The notes: generated by a model not told the origin, from the letters alone. DNA of 64,000 nt from Desulfobulbaceae bacterium BRH_c16a (GCA_000961725.1 LADS01000039.1:124001-188000), one strand, 5' to 3'; counted from the stretch's first letter, positions 1 to 9,241 are shown. A program made the numbers and translations.

Positions 1-329
1 TTCCGGTATTCCATCAGCGCGCCTGCCATGGTCAAACTGTACTCGTAGCTGTTGTGATTTATGACGATCCTGGCCTGCTCCAGTTTTTTGCCCATCTGCA
101 AACCGGTACGGGCCTCCTGGAGTTCGGTCTGCAGCCCTGTGCAGATCAGCTTTTCACTCGATTCGCCTTCACCTGACTCGAGCAGCATATGCTTCTCGAA
201 GACTACGGTAATATCGCCTTCGCCGGGAATCGCCACGCTTCCCCCCCGCTCTTCACTTTTCCACCATAGCCAGGTAAGAAACTCCTGTCCCAAAAACCGC
301 TTTTCCGCTATCAGATCAACTAAATCCAT
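1..329 (-). CDS. Conserved protein next to RdgC-like gene, partial (C-terminal end off the window)
   Basis: This frame opens with ATG at 329 and runs off the left edge, giving at least 109 residues. The N-terminus carries the hydrophobic, Trp-rich stretch RFLGQEFLTWLWWKSEE, followed by an acidic, mostly beta-like region. I recall this FLGxEFLTWLW signature from proteins encoded directly downstream of RdgC-like genes in Deltaproteobacteria, but I know no biochemical function. It lies 50 nt downstream of the RdgC-like gene on the same strand, so the two are probably co-transcribed. It may be the second half of a split RdgC system. The frame is sound; the function is not known. Confidence 0.6.
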   Translation of the reverse strand, partial: MDLVDLIAEKRFLGQEFLTWLWWKSEERGGSVAIPGEGDITVVFEKHMLLESGEGESSEKLICTGLQTELQEARTGLQMGKKLEQARIVINHNSYEYSLTMAGALMEYR

Positions 330-379
330 TCTTATACACCTCGTTGCCGAATCTCCCCGGAACGCTCATAATTAATTCA

Positions 380-985
380 TTAAACAAATATTTCCGGAGA
401 CAGTCTTTCCAGCTTTTCCCGTAAATCATCATCGAGAAGATGTTCGGCTGTGGTATAAGGAATCTGCTGACGGATAAGTAAGCCAAAGCTTTCCTTGAAA
501 AAATCTTCCAGTATGGCGTGGACCTTCTTATTGGTTGAAAAGAAAAAGAGCGTAGAATCGGCAAGACTCCAACACAATTCGAAGATCGACGGGATCGGAA
601 TAGCCTTGCGCATCAACTCTGTCCGGACCCGCTCCTTAATCTGAACCTTCATTGATCGGCTGAGTTTCGGTACCTGCTGCTCACGGCGAACCCTTTCCTC
701 CTCCTTCTGGACAATTTTTTTCAAAATTGCAGGAGAAACCTTTCTTTCATCTATTCGAAGAGTCAAGGTGATATAATCACCGGCTACATACGAAGCATAC
801 GCAAATTGTGAATCAAACATATTGAGAACAGACACCCAGCCGATGGAATACTCGTCATAGGTCTCGTCAATATCCTGAAAAGAAAAAGCTATTACCCTCT
901 GTGCTATAAAATCAAGTGAATTTTCCGGCAATTCTCCCACTACCGAAAATCTCACAAAACTCGCCGAACCCTTTAAAAAACCCAT
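380..985 (-). CDS. rdgC: RdgC-like recombination-associated protein
   Basis: The 201-residue protein begins MGFLKGSASFVRFSV and contains SFQDIDETYDEYSIGWVS, LTLRIDERKVSPAILKK and a basic helix rich in Arg, Lys and Glu. I associate these features with the RdgC family (PF04381), whose E. coli member is a ring-shaped non-specific DNA-binding protein that limits RecA activity. E. coli RdgC is about 300 residues, so this protein is short, and the downstream gene may supply the missing part. The start is the first ATG of the frame. The assignment rests on remembered family features only. Confidence 0.65.
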   Translation of the reverse strand: MGFLKGSASFVRFSVVGELPENSLDFIAQRVIAFSFQDIDETYDEYSIGWVSVLNMFDSQFAYASYVAGDYITLTLRIDERKVSPAILKKIVQKEEERVRREQQVPKLSRSMKVQIKERVRTELMRKAIPIPSIFELCWSLADSTLFFFSTNKKVHAILEDFFKESFGLLIRQQIPYTTAEHLLDDDLREKLERLSPEIFV

Positions 986-1245
986 TAGTTAGCTACCGCT
1001 TGTATTGTTATCGAAAGATCCGGCCACTGCAGAATAATAGCTGCTGAAGCAGCAGTATCATTTTCTCCCCCGGATTCTGTTGCATCGACTCGTCACGACT
1101 CAGTTCTCATATAGCATTCCTTGGTAATGGTCTCAACTCTTTTATGGTAACGTCAATTGCTTTGCTCTCGGCCCGAAGGTTGCTCAGGGTATATACCTTG
1201 ACTCTTCCCCGAACAAATGATACAACAAAAAATGTCAAAAACATA
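986..1245. other. Non-coding gap between rdgC-like gene and tRNA-Lys
   Basis: This gap separates the leftward RdgC-like gene from the rightward tRNA operon, so it should carry the promoters for both. I see no reading frame of note and no strong hairpin. The only clear signal is the tRNA promoter at its right end, listed separately. Confidence 0.5.
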
Positions 1246-1274
1246 TTGACACGTACTGACCGAGCTTGTATAAA
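1246..1274 (+). promoter_or_regulatory. Sigma-70 promoter of the tRNA-Lys/tRNA-Glu operon
   Basis: A perfect -35 hexamer TTGACA (1246-1251) and a near-perfect -10 TATAAA (1269-1274) are separated by exactly 17 nt. The expected transcription start, near 1281, lies about 6 nt before the tRNA-Lys 5' end. This is what is expected for a strong stable-RNA promoter. Confidence 0.85.
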
Positions 1275-1286
1275 GACTTGCTCCAA

Positions 1287-1362
1287 GGGTCGTTAACTCA
1301 GCCGGTAGAGTATCTGACTTTTAATCAGAGAGTCGCGCGTTCGAATCGCGCACGACCCACCA
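1287..1362 (+). tRNA. tRNA-Lys (anticodon TTT)
   Basis: The acceptor stem GGGTCGT pairs with ACGACCC at 1352-1358, followed by discriminator A and an encoded CCA (1360-1362). The anticodon stem TCTGA/TCAGA encloses the loop CTTTTAA, giving anticodon TTT. The T-arm carries GTTCGAATC. It lies just downstream of a consensus promoter and 13 nt before tRNA-Glu. Confidence 0.97.
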
Positions 1363-1375
1363 AAAATATTTTTTT

Positions 1376-1453
1376 GTCCCCATCGTCTAGTCAGGTCCAG
1401 GACATCGGCCTTTCACGCCGACAACACCGGTTCAAATCCGGTTGGGGACGCCA
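1376..1453 (+). tRNA. tRNA-Glu (anticodon TTC)
   Basis: The acceptor stem GTCCCCA pairs with TGGGGAC (1443-1449), with discriminator G and an encoded CCA. The anticodon stem TCGGC/GCCGA encloses CTTTCAC, giving anticodon TTC. The T-loop GTTCAAATC is canonical. It is the second gene of the tRNA operon and is followed at once by a terminator. In an organism with GatCA this tRNA may serve a glutamyl-tRNA synthetase that also charges tRNA-Gln. Confidence 0.97.
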
Positions 1454-1457
1454 TTAA

Positions 1458-1499
1458 TAAAGCGGGTAGTTAGATCTGATCTAGCTACCCGCTTTTTTA
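1458..1499 (+). terminator. Intrinsic terminator of the tRNA operon
   Basis: AAGCGGGTAG (from 1459) pairs with CTACCCGCTT (1483-1492), with an AGATC/GATCT extension in the loop, and a run of T follows. It sits directly after the tRNA-Glu CCA and is a textbook rho-independent terminator. Confidence 0.85.
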
Positions 1500-1647
1500 T
1501 TACCCAACCGTTTGAACCAAGCTTCCAGCCTTCAGCTATTTTCTCGCCTGGCCATGATCATTCATGTTCCTCCTTGTGAAATATGAACAATCCGGCCTCA
1601 GTTGTCCGGGGAAAAGTGTTCGCCGCCGATCACTTCCTGCTCTCCCC

Positions 1648-1938
1648 CTACTTCGTATTTGCTCGCCCCAATGTTGGAGGTACTGCTGGATTGGAAAGAG
1701 AAATATTAAGTTCGAGTATCTCGCACTCACCTTTTCTATCGACCGACAGTTTGATCTGATTTTCGTTGATTTGAATATATTTTCTCACCACCTCGAGAAT
1801 GTCTTGCTGGAGCCGTGGCAGGAAATCGGGAGTAGACGGACGCCGCCGCTCGTGCGAAACGATGATCTGGAGGCGCTCTTTTGCTATCGAGGCAGAGCTT
1901 GACCGTTTCGATCGGAATAAAAAATCAAATAATTTCAT
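1648..1938 (-). CDS. minE: Cell division topological specificity factor MinE
   Basis: MinE displaces MinD from the membrane by stimulating its ATPase, which confines the MinCD division inhibitor to the cell poles. The 96-residue protein starts MKLFDFLFRSKRSS, the amphipathic membrane-targeting sequence, followed by the MinD-binding segment IAKERLQIIVSHERR and a C-terminal dimerisation domain with EILELNISL. The ATG at 1936-1938 is chosen over a longer in-frame start because MinE normally begins here and because it lies 4 nt after minD. It is the last gene of minCDE. Confidence 0.95.
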   Translation of the reverse strand: MKLFDFLFRSKRSSSASIAKERLQIIVSHERRRPSTPDFLPRLQQDILEVVRKYIQINENQIKLSVDRKGECEILELNISLSNPAVPPTLGRANTK

Positions 1939-1942
1939 AGTA

Positions 1943-2791
1943 TCAAGTTCCAAACAAGCGGGAAAAAATACTTCTTCTGGGAACATCCATAAAACGGAAT
2001 GGACGATCCTGACCGAGAAATCGGTCTACCATGTCGAAATACGCTTCACCTGCATCACTCTCAGGAGTCAGGGTAACCGGTATTCCCGCGTTGGAAGCGG
2101 CAAGTACTGATTTAGACTCGGGGACAACGCCGAGAAAAGAGATTGCGAGAATCTCCTGAACATCGTCAGCACTGAGCATATCACCCTTATTGACCCGTAT
2201 CGGATCATAGCGGGTGATCACCAGATGCTCCTTCACCGGAGGAAGGTCCTGCTCTGCTCGACGGGTCTTGCTCGCCAGCATACCGATGATCCGGTCGGAA
2301 TCCCGCACTGAGGATACCTCGGGGTTGGTTACCACCAAGGCCTCATCGGCAAAATACATGGCGGTCATAGCCCCTTTTTCAATGCCGGCCGGAGAATCGC
2401 AAATGATGTAGTCGAAGCTCTGCTGCAATGTTGAAATGACCTCACCGACGCCTTCCATTGAGAGCGCATCTTTATCACGGGTCTGAGAAGCCGGCAGTAT
2501 AAAAAGGTTACCCACCCGTTTGTCCTTGATCAATGCCTGGTTGAGGGAGCCTTCGCCATGAATGACGTTAAGCAGATCGTAAACCACCCTTCGCTCGCAG
2601 CCCATGATCAAGTCCAGGTTGCGTAAACCGACATCGAAGTCGATAACAACTGTTTTATATCCGCGCACCGCCAGGCCCGCTGCAAAAGCGGCGCTGGTGG
2701 TCGTTTTTCCTACTCCGCCCTTTCCGGACGTAACGACGACCACTTTGGCTGACGTCTGTTCCTCTTTTCGGGGAAATATTTCTTTATTCAT
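1943..2791 (-). CDS. minD: Septum site-determining ATPase MinD
   Basis: MinD is a peripheral-membrane ATPase of the ParA/MinD family that recruits MinC to the membrane and oscillates with MinE. The deviant Walker A motif KGGVGKTTTSA lies at about residues 24-34, the switch region has VIDFDVGLRNLDLIMG, and the Walker B-like segment has DYIICDSPAGIEKGA. The C-terminus SIFSRLFGT is the amphipathic membrane-targeting helix. At 282 residues it is slightly longer than E. coli MinD because of about 15 extra N-terminal residues. It sits between minC (38 nt upstream) and minE (4 nt downstream). Confidence 0.96.
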   Translation of the reverse strand: MNKEIFPRKEEQTSAKVVVVTSGKGGVGKTTTSAAFAAGLAVRGYKTVVIDFDVGLRNLDLIMGCERRVVYDLLNVIHGEGSLNQALIKDKRVGNLFILPASQTRDKDALSMEGVGEVISTLQQSFDYIICDSPAGIEKGAMTAMYFADEALVVTNPEVSSVRDSDRIIGMLASKTRRAEQDLPPVKEHLVITRYDPIRVNKGDMLSADDVQEILAISFLGVVPESKSVLAASNAGIPVTLTPESDAGEAYFDMVDRFLGQDRPFRFMDVPRRSIFSRLFGT

Positions 2792-2829
2792 AGTATTGAG
2801 AAATGATATTTTTTTTGAACAATGAATAA

Positions 2830-3633
2830 TTATCGCTCATGAACAGTACTTGACGAACCAATAACCTGAAAATCCAAGCCGCCATCCTTAAGTGAGATCA
2901 TCACACTTTGGTTAAGAACACCCTCGCTCAGCGATTCGTTCACCATGTACTCCCCCGCGACGGCAACCAGTTCAGCGTTGCACTGCAGGCTGAAGATCCG
3001 AGCCGTCACATCTCCATTGATACCAGCCATAGCCCGACCTCGCAAGGCACCGTAGACGTGGATGTTACCGGCGGCAAGGACTTCTGCCCCGGCATTGACC
3101 GAAGAGAGAATAACCAGATCCCCTTGAGGGGCGAACACCTGTTGTCCGGAGCGAACAGGGTGGGTTATCACCTTGGTAGTTGCAACTGCGCAAACCTGGC
3201 TTGTCACAATCGTCGATGATTCAGGATGATTTTTTCTTTCTTGTGATCCCGATTCGGAAGATTGCTGGTCTGCAGAGGTCGTAGCCATTCTCTCTGTTTT
3301 GATGGCCGGCAGCAAACCCAATCCGGCGTGAAGGACCCGTTCATCCTGACATGCCGCACCGCCACGAACTCCAACAGGAACCAATCCCAGCTTTCGCAGG
3401 GTGCCAGCGAGGTACATGAAGTCGAGTGCCGCCTGCCCTTCCTCATCCACCCCACTCAGATCTATCAAAACCGGAGCGTTTTTGAAAAAGGAGCGGGCCT
3501 GGCCTATCTTTTTTTCAAGTTGCGGATAGAGGCAGTCGGCATCGGTTTCTTTGATATGGAGCACTATAATGGTCAGAACACTGCCTTTTAACTCAAAGAC
3601 CGGTATCTTGGTGGATGTATCGATTGGTTTCAT
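2830..3633 (-). CDS. minC: Septum site-determining protein MinC
   Basis: MinC inhibits FtsZ polymerisation where MinD tethers it. The N-terminal domain (about 1-105) contains FFKNAPVLIDLSGVDEE. A linker rich in Ser, Gln and Glu follows. The C-terminal beta-helix (about 155-260) contains RSGQQVFAPQGDLVIL and GNIHVYGALRGRAMAG, the typical MinC C-domain with its RGRA MinD-binding signature. The length of 267 residues is slightly above the E. coli protein. It is the first gene of minCDE and lies 108 nt downstream of a sensor-kinase gene on the same strand, so the kinase and Min genes might share a transcript. Confidence 0.94.
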   Translation of the reverse strand: MKPIDTSTKIPVFELKGSVLTIIVLHIKETDADCLYPQLEKKIGQARSFFKNAPVLIDLSGVDEEGQAALDFMYLAGTLRKLGLVPVGVRGGAACQDERVLHAGLGLLPAIKTERMATTSADQQSSESGSQERKNHPESSTIVTSQVCAVATTKVITHPVRSGQQVFAPQGDLVILSSVNAGAEVLAAGNIHVYGALRGRAMAGINGDVTARIFSLQCNAELVAVAGEYMVNESLSEGVLNQSVMISLKDGGLDFQVIGSSSTVHER

Positions 3634-3741
3634 GAAACGGCATAGGCTCGGAGAGAATTCAAAAGCACCACTTATAGCAATTCATTTACAGTATCTCAAG
3701 GATAAACGCTTCATCCCTGTTTTGTTTAACTGTTCTTTCTT

Positions 3742-4992
3742 TCACCCCTCCATCTGATCGAGAGGCAGCGTAAAGCAAAACATGGTCCCTCCTTGAGACC
3801 TGTTCTCCGCCCATATGGATCCGTTGTGTGCCGTTATGATCTGTTTACAAATCGCTAAGCCCAGGCCTGTTCCTCCGGCGCCACTCCTGGTTCTGGTACT
3901 TTGTCTGAATTTCTCGAAAACTGAGTCCAACTCATCCTGCGGGATACCTATCCCCTGATCGGCAATCGATACTGTTATACCGCCTGAGCCTTGTTCTTCC
4001 GCCTTCCGACTCAGACTTATGACTATTACACTCCCCTGTTCATTATATTTGAAGGCGTTATCCAGGAGGTTATGAATTACCTGAGTTATTTTCTGCCGAT
4101 CAAACACGGCATCGGTCGGCTTTTCCGGATCCTTCACAACCAGTTTCAAGTTGTTTTCTTCTGCCAAAGCCGAATAGTGGCAGATAGATGTCTCGATGAC
4201 TTCGGCAAGGGAATGTCTGGCCATACTGTAATGCATCATCTCGGCTTCATGTTTCGAAAGATCCAGGAGATTATTTAACAGCCTGAGAAGCCTGTTGCCG
4301 CTTTTTTGAATTTCTGTAAAATAGCCGCTTAATCTCTCTTGCGAGACCTGATTGATTTTATTTACACCCAAACTCGCAAAGCTTAAAATTCCGTGCATCG
4401 GTGTTCGCAGTTCATGGCTTATATTGGCCATAAACTCACTTTGGGCTGCATTGGCTGCCTCGGCCATGAGTTTTGCCTGCTCCAGTTCTTTTGTCCTTTC
4501 AAGCACCCTCCTCTCAAGTAACTCATAAGAAGCGCGCAATTCGGCCTCAATCTTCAGTCTCTTCTGGTTCTCGACAACTAATTCATGTATGAGCTTTCTC
4601 TCCCTCACTACCCTGCTCAGTTTTGCCCTTATTTCATCGACAGTGAAAGGTTTGTTCAGGAAATCGACTGCTCCGGCATTTATAACATCGGTAAGGGTGA
4701 TGTGTTCAAGACATGTTGTCACCACAATAACGTCTGTCTGAGGATGATTTTCCGAAATCTCTCCCAGAAATTCAAGTCCATACATTCCATGCATATAAAT
4801 GTTCGTGATAACAATGGAGTAATCTACATATTGAAGGAGTTCCAAGGCCTCATGAGCCGTATCGACTATAATGTACTCATAACCGAGTTTATCTATGGCA
4901 CTCGCTATGTACCGTTGAAAAGACGGGTCGTCCTCAACTATGAGAATGTTTATTCCGAATTCTTGTTCGTACCTGGGCAATGTGGCACTCAT
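3742..4992 (-). CDS. Receiver-histidine kinase with unphosphorylatable receiver (REC-coiled coil-HisKA-HATPase)
   Basis: The 416-residue soluble protein has an N-terminal receiver fold (about 15-130), a coiled coil (about 130-185), a HisKA domain with intact H-box [15 protein letters not shown] (His193), and an ATPase domain with N-box [16 protein letters not shown] and GTGLGL. The receiver keeps the acidic pair D21/D22, T92/T93 and K114, but its phospho-acceptor position is Asn64 (VITNIYMHG instead of the usual DxMPG context). The kinase therefore looks active while its own receiver should not accept phosphate on Asp. The gene overlaps the upstream kinase-like gene by 4 nt. Input and target are unknown; partners are probably the two neighbours. 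Confidence 0.85.
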   Translation of the reverse strand: MSATLPRYEQEFGINILIVEDDPSFQRYIASAIDKLGYEYIIVDTAHEALELLQYVDYSIVITNIYMHGMYGLEFLGEISENHPQTDVIVVTTCLEHITLTDVINAGAVDFLNKPFTVDEIRAKLSRVVRERKLIHELVVENQKRLKIEAELRASYELLERRVLERTKELEQAKLMAEAANAAQSEFMANISHELRTPMHGILSFASLGVNKINQVSQERLSGYFTEIQKSGNRLLRLLNNLLDLSKHEAEMMHYSMARHSLAEVIETSICHYSALAEENNLKLVVKDPEKPTDAVFDRQKITQVIHNLLDNAFKYNEQGSVIVISLSRKAEEQGSGGITVSIADQGIGIPQDELDSVFEKFRQSTRTRSGAGGTGLGLAICKQIITAHNGSIWAENRSQGGTMFCFTLPLDQMEG

Positions 4993-6515
4993 TGTCTCTT
5001 TTCAGGCTGAATGAGCCGGAGTGCGTGAGCAACGATTGTAGCCAATTCCTTCTCGTCGATTGGTTTCATCGCTAAATATCCAACCCCATGTTCTTTGCAT
5101 TTTTTCTCTGTAATTCCAGAGCTATACCCTGTCATCATAATTATTGGCAGATCCGGCTTTATTTTCAGGGCCTCTCTGGCAAGATCGAGACCTTCGAGGT
5201 CAGGCATTACCTGATCTATAATCATCAGCGAAAACTGCTCGCTGTTACTCGCAAAATATTCAAGAGATTCCCTGCTGTTGGTTTTTTTGACAACATGATA
5301 GTTGTGTTTTTCCAACCGTCTCGCTGTAAGGTCTGCAACTTGAATCTCATCGTCGACAATCAGAATGTATTGACCGTTGCCTAAAGGCGGTCCCAGATAC
5401 GCTGGTCGCCCCATCGTTCTCTTATCAACGACCGGAAAAAGAATGGAAATAGCGGTCTTATTCTGTCCGTAATGGTCCAGAAATATTTTGCCGTTACAAT
5501 CCGACAAGATCCTTCTTCCTATGCAAAGAATGGATTCCAATTCATTACGGCTTGAAAAGCTGGCTTCATCATAATTGTTAAAACAATCAATAAATCGGTT
5601 GCTTGCTGATATTTTATCGCTCCTGATCAGTATTTGTACGCAGAAAATCTCCTCAGCAACATTTCCCGGAAACAATGTACTGATTTTTTTATTCCCAAGA
5701 GCGATTGTAATGCTTTCTCTGGAGTTTGTTACATTCCCCAGGTCTCCCAAGGCGAGACATATACCGAGCAGCACCTGCTCGAGTTTCATAGGATCTGCTG
5801 CAATTGACGAGTTCTCAATAGTACCGCAGTACTCTAGATATATATTTTGCGGGAGAGTGGCCTTCAGTGTATTGAGGATTGCGACAATACTCCGTTCGAC
5901 CTCAAAATAGATGTTTACAGATTGACTGCTTTTAGAAATGGCGTGTATATTATCGAGGAGCATCTTGCCTCTACCACAGGCACCGAGTATCTCACTGATA
6001 TCATTACGTAACTCTGTGCTTTCGTGCTCATCTTCCTGCAGCATCTCTGCATAACCACCTATTAAACCAAATATGTTCTTGAAATCGTTAAGTAATCCTT
6101 CAGTCATCCGGCCGAGTGTTTTCAGTTGAAAATCTCTCACGCTCAATTCACCTTCACCCCCATGAAGGCCGATTTCATCCATTGTCGAGTGGCAAAACAG
6201 CAAGACTGAATGTGAATATACATCCGGCTCTTCTATTCTGATTGCAGTTCCTTGTATTTGATTCTTTTCTCCCGTTTTCCCGATGAGCCTTGCATTGTCA
6301 AGAAAAGTCATATTTTTTTCTTGTGTCAAACTTTTTATAAGGACTTCGATTTCATGAGCGGAATCCTCCACTATCGAATAGAAATCCAAACCGTATAGTT
6401 CTTCTCGGCCGTACTTCAAGATCCTGCAGGCCTGGCTGTTAACAGCGGCTATCTTGCTGAAAGCAGTAATTACAATTACTGCCGATCCAATTTCATCAAT
6501 CCAGTCAAGATTCAT
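4989..6515 (-). CDS. PAS-pseudokinase-receiver protein lacking the phospho-histidine
   Basis: The 508-residue protein has a PAS-like N-terminus (about 1-110), a region matching the HisKA/HATPase core of NtrB-type kinases (about 128-362) and a C-terminal receiver (about 383-500). In the H-box the usual G-I-A-H-D-F-N-N is GLLNDFKN, so His is replaced by Asn143. In the N-box the invariant Asn is Ala255, and no clear DxGxG motif is visible. The kinase half therefore looks catalytically dead. The receiver is intact: D388/D389, D434, T462, K484. The gene follows the first kinase gene by 47 nt and overlaps the next by 4 nt, so the three proteins are probably made together. Confidence 0.83.
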   Translation of the reverse strand: MNLDWIDEIGSAVIVITAFSKIAAVNSQACRILKYGREELYGLDFYSIVEDSAHEIEVLIKSLTQEKNMTFLDNARLIGKTGEKNQIQGTAIRIEEPDVYSHSVLLFCHSTMDEIGLHGGEGELSVRDFQLKTLGRMTEGLLNDFKNIFGLIGGYAEMLQEDEHESTELRNDISEILGACGRGKMLLDNIHAISKSSQSVNIYFEVERSIVAILNTLKATLPQNIYLEYCGTIENSSIAADPMKLEQVLLGICLALGDLGNVTNSRESITIALGNKKISTLFPGNVAEEIFCVQILIRSDKISASNRFIDCFNNYDEASFSSRNELESILCIGRRILSDCNGKIFLDHYGQNKTAISILFPVVDKRTMGRPAYLGPPLGNGQYILIVDDEIQVADLTARRLEKHNYHVVKKTNSRESLEYFASNSEQFSLMIIDQVMPDLEGLDLAREALKIKPDLPIIMMTGYSSGITEKKCKEHGVGYLAMKPIDEKELATIVAHALRLIQPEKRQ

Positions 6516-6562
6516 ACGTAATCACCCACCCGGATGTACTTTCTATTGAACGTGAAAATGAC

Positions 6563-7642
6563 TCATTTTGAATTACTGAATTTGCTCTCGGAATATTCTC
6601 TGAAAGTGATCTCAAACGCTGCTCCTTTTTCTTTTCTGTTTCGACAGCGTATCTTTCCACCATGCTCCTCTACAATCGCTTTTGCAATGGCGAGACTGAG
6701 TCCAGTCCCCTGCCTGTGATGGAGAATATCGGCAGAGTATAGTCCGTCGAAAATTTTTTCACTCACTGCCGGATCAATTCCAGGCCCTTGGTCCTTGATA
6801 GATACTTTTATTAAAGAGTCACTTTTTTGATACTCAATCAAGATTGCCCCGGTTTCAGGGGAATTTTTTACGGCATTATCCAAGACAGTTAAAAAGGCTT
6901 CCTCAAGAAGATCCCAATCCGCCCAAAAGTTCATATCCCCACTAAAATCATAGATGATATGTAAGTCGGAGGGAGGATCAATCTTTTCAAGGAGTTCAGT
7001 TAAAATTTGATCAAATCGCTTCTCGCATACAATCAGTTGCAAGCCTTCTTTTACCAAACAATACCTCGATATTTTTTCCACGAGATCTTGAATTCTGGCC
7101 CCCGACTCACGGATCATGTCGACATACTGTCTCGCCTTTTCCGGCAGCCCTTTCATATCGCTTAGAAGTTCACTTCCCAGTATTATTCCGTTGAGAGGAG
7201 TTCTTGTTTCATGACTCAAAATATTGAGAGCCATGGTTTTCAGGTTATCAACCTCTTCCATTCTGTTAAGTTTGGAAAACACCTCGAGTTTTGCGAGGAG
7301 TTCGTCCTCAACAAATGGCTTGGAAATATAGTCGTCGGCACCGGAATTATATCCTTTCAAACGATCTTCAATCATCGACATTCCGGAAATCATAACTATT
7401 TTGGAAAGCTTATGCTCTTTTTTTCCCCTTACCCACCGACACACCTCATACCCATCGATACCCGGCATCATTATATCCAAGAGAATTATATCAGGAAAAT
7501 AAGACTCGAGAATTTCAAGAGCTTGCTCACCTGACATTGCAACCCGGTAATCATACTTTGGATGAAAGCTTAATATTTCCCTCATTATTTTGGCATTCTG
7601 AGGCTCGTCATCGACGATGAGTACTTTTGTTTTTTTGGTCAT
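6563..7642 (-). CDS. Receiver-histidine kinase with complete motifs (REC-HisKA-HATPase)
   Basis: The 359-residue soluble protein starts with a receiver domain (VLIVDDEPQN with D11/D12, D56 in ILLDIMMPG, K108) and continues into HisKA (LNILSHETRTPLNGI, His144) and an ATPase domain with VLDNAVKNSPETG, DQGPGIDP and GTGLSLAIAK. No membrane segment is seen. All phosphotransfer residues are present, unlike its two downstream neighbours. It is the first gene of the three-gene kinase cluster and lies 69 nt downstream of nadB on the same strand. Such receiver-kinases usually take phosphate or a conformational cue through the receiver, but the signal is not evident. Confidence 0.87.
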   Translation of the reverse strand: MTKKTKVLIVDDEPQNAKIMREILSFHPKYDYRVAMSGEQALEILESYFPDIILLDIMMPGIDGYEVCRWVRGKKEHKLSKIVMISGMSMIEDRLKGYNSGADDYISKPFVEDELLAKLEVFSKLNRMEEVDNLKTMALNILSHETRTPLNGIILGSELLSDMKGLPEKARQYVDMIRESGARIQDLVEKISRYCLVKEGLQLIVCEKRFDQILTELLEKIDPPSDLHIIYDFSGDMNFWADWDLLEEAFLTVLDNAVKNSPETGAILIEYQKSDSLIKVSIKDQGPGIDPAVSEKIFDGLYSADILHHRQGTGLSLAIAKAIVEEHGGKIRCRNRKEKGAAFEITFREYSESKFSNSK

Positions 7643-7711
7643 GAAAACACCTCAATACAAAATTCATTCGTCTTTAGCGTGCATGAGTTTATTCATGTAC
7701 ATTTACCGAAA

Positions 7712-9241
7712 TCACTCCAAAATATAATGTAAACCACATGATTCTTTCCTGAGTAAAGATGCCTCAATTATCAAGGCTGCCACAAGAGATATATTTCTCA
7801 ACTCCAGCATATTTGCAGTCAACTTGTATTTCTCGATAATGGAATCAATTTCTCTTCTTACTTCTCCAATCCTGTCTTTCGCGGTAAGGAGACGTGACCT
7901 CTTCCTTACGATCCCGACATAGTTCCACATTATTCTGCGAATAACATCCCAATTATGATTTATGAGAATAGCTTCATCGATTTCTTCCTTCTCGTTTTCC
8001 ATGAAATTGCCTGATAATTGAACCTCATGTTCAGCCCGAGATATTACCTCCCAATGAGCCATACAGAAGGAAAATGCATTTTCTGCAAAAACGATTGCTT
8101 CCAACAAGGAATTGCTGGCCAATCTATTGCCGCCATGCAACCCAGTGCAAGCTGTCTCTCCCAAGGCAAAGAGATTTTTAATAGATGTTCTACCGAACGT
8201 ATCGGTTTTCACGCCTCCGCACAAATAATGGGCCGCAGGTACCACAGGAATAGGAACCCGTGTTATATCTATACCCAGAGAAAAGCATTTTTTGTAAATA
8301 TTTGGAAACCTCTCCCGTATGAACTGCGCGTCTTTGTGACTGATATCTAAAAACACGCAGTCGGCGCCGGTCGTTTTCATTTCCTTATCAATTGCCCTCG
8401 CAACTTTATCCCTCGTTGCCAGTTCCATCTCTTCCGGCTCATATTTTGTCATAAACCTTTCGCCAAGTTCGTTGACAAGAGTTGCCCCCTCCCCTCTCAC
8501 AGCTTCCGATATCAAGAAGTTTTTTGCCTGGTGATGATACAAACACGTTGGATGAAACTGAACAAATTCCATATTGTCTATTTCAGCCCCCGCCCTAAAG
8601 GCAACGGCGACCCCATCACCGGTAGCAATATCTGGATTGCTTGTATATAAATATACTTTTCCAACACCACCGGTACAGAGCACCACAACCTTTGCCAAAA
8701 ATTTTTGAATTTCTCCTTCGTCATTTAATACCCACGCCCCCAAACATTTTTTCCCTTCCGGGGTGTCTTTTACTATCAGGTCGACACACATATGATTTTC
8801 CAACAGCTTAACCGTTGTGCATTTCCCTACACTTTCAACAAGAGCCCTCTCTATTTCCTTGCCCGTCAAATCAAAGGAATGGGCCACCCGTCTCCTTGAA
8901 TGCCCCCCCTCCTTCCCTAAACTCAAATTTCCGTTTTTTTCTTTGACAAACTGTACACCCAACTCTATCAACTCTTTAACTCTAGCCGGACCATTTTCCA
9001 CTACCATTCTGACAACAGCATCATCACACAATCCAGCCCCCGATTCCAATGTATCTCGTATGTGTTCCTCAAAACTATCATCCGGATTTAAGACAGCTGC
9101 TATCCCACCCTGAGCAAGATTGGTTGCGGTATCTATCTCTTCTTTCTTGGTCACAACAACAACAGATCCCACTCTTGCCGCTTTTAATGAAAAAGACAAA
9201 CCCGCAATTCCGCTCCCGATCACTAAAAAATCCGATTTCAT
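7712..9241 (-). CDS. nadB: L-aspartate oxidase
   Basis: NadB oxidises L-aspartate to iminoaspartate with FAD, the first step of de novo NAD synthesis. In anaerobes fumarate can be the electron acceptor. The 509-residue protein has the FAD-binding GSGIAGLSFSLKAA at the N-terminus, TNLAQGGIAAVL, the HSRRRVAHSFDLTG active-site region and VQFHPTCL, all diagnostic of the NadB/succinate-dehydrogenase flavoprotein family. EACTGLHGGNRLASNSLLEA is the NadB-type second FAD segment. The ATG is preceded by AGGAGAAA. nadA and nadC are not in the window. Confidence 0.95.
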   Translation of the reverse strand: MKSDFLVIGSGIAGLSFSLKAARVGSVVVVTKKEEIDTATNLAQGGIAAVLNPDDSFEEHIRDTLESGAGLCDDAVVRMVVENGPARVKELIELGVQFVKEKNGNLSLGKEGGHSRRRVAHSFDLTGKEIERALVESVGKCTTVKLLENHMCVDLIVKDTPEGKKCLGAWVLNDEGEIQKFLAKVVVLCTGGVGKVYLYTSNPDIATGDGVAVAFRAGAEIDNMEFVQFHPTCLYHHQAKNFLISEAVRGEGATLVNELGERFMTKYEPEEMELATRDKVARAIDKEMKTTGADCVFLDISHKDAQFIRERFPNIYKKCFSLGIDITRVPIPVVPAAHYLCGGVKTDTFGRTSIKNLFALGETACTGLHGGNRLASNSLLEAIVFAENAFSFCMAHWEVISRAEHEVQLSGNFMENEKEEIDEAILINHNWDVIRRIMWNYVGIVRKRSRLLTAKDRIGEVRREIDSIIEKYKLTANMLELRNISLVAALIIEASLLRKESCGLHYILE

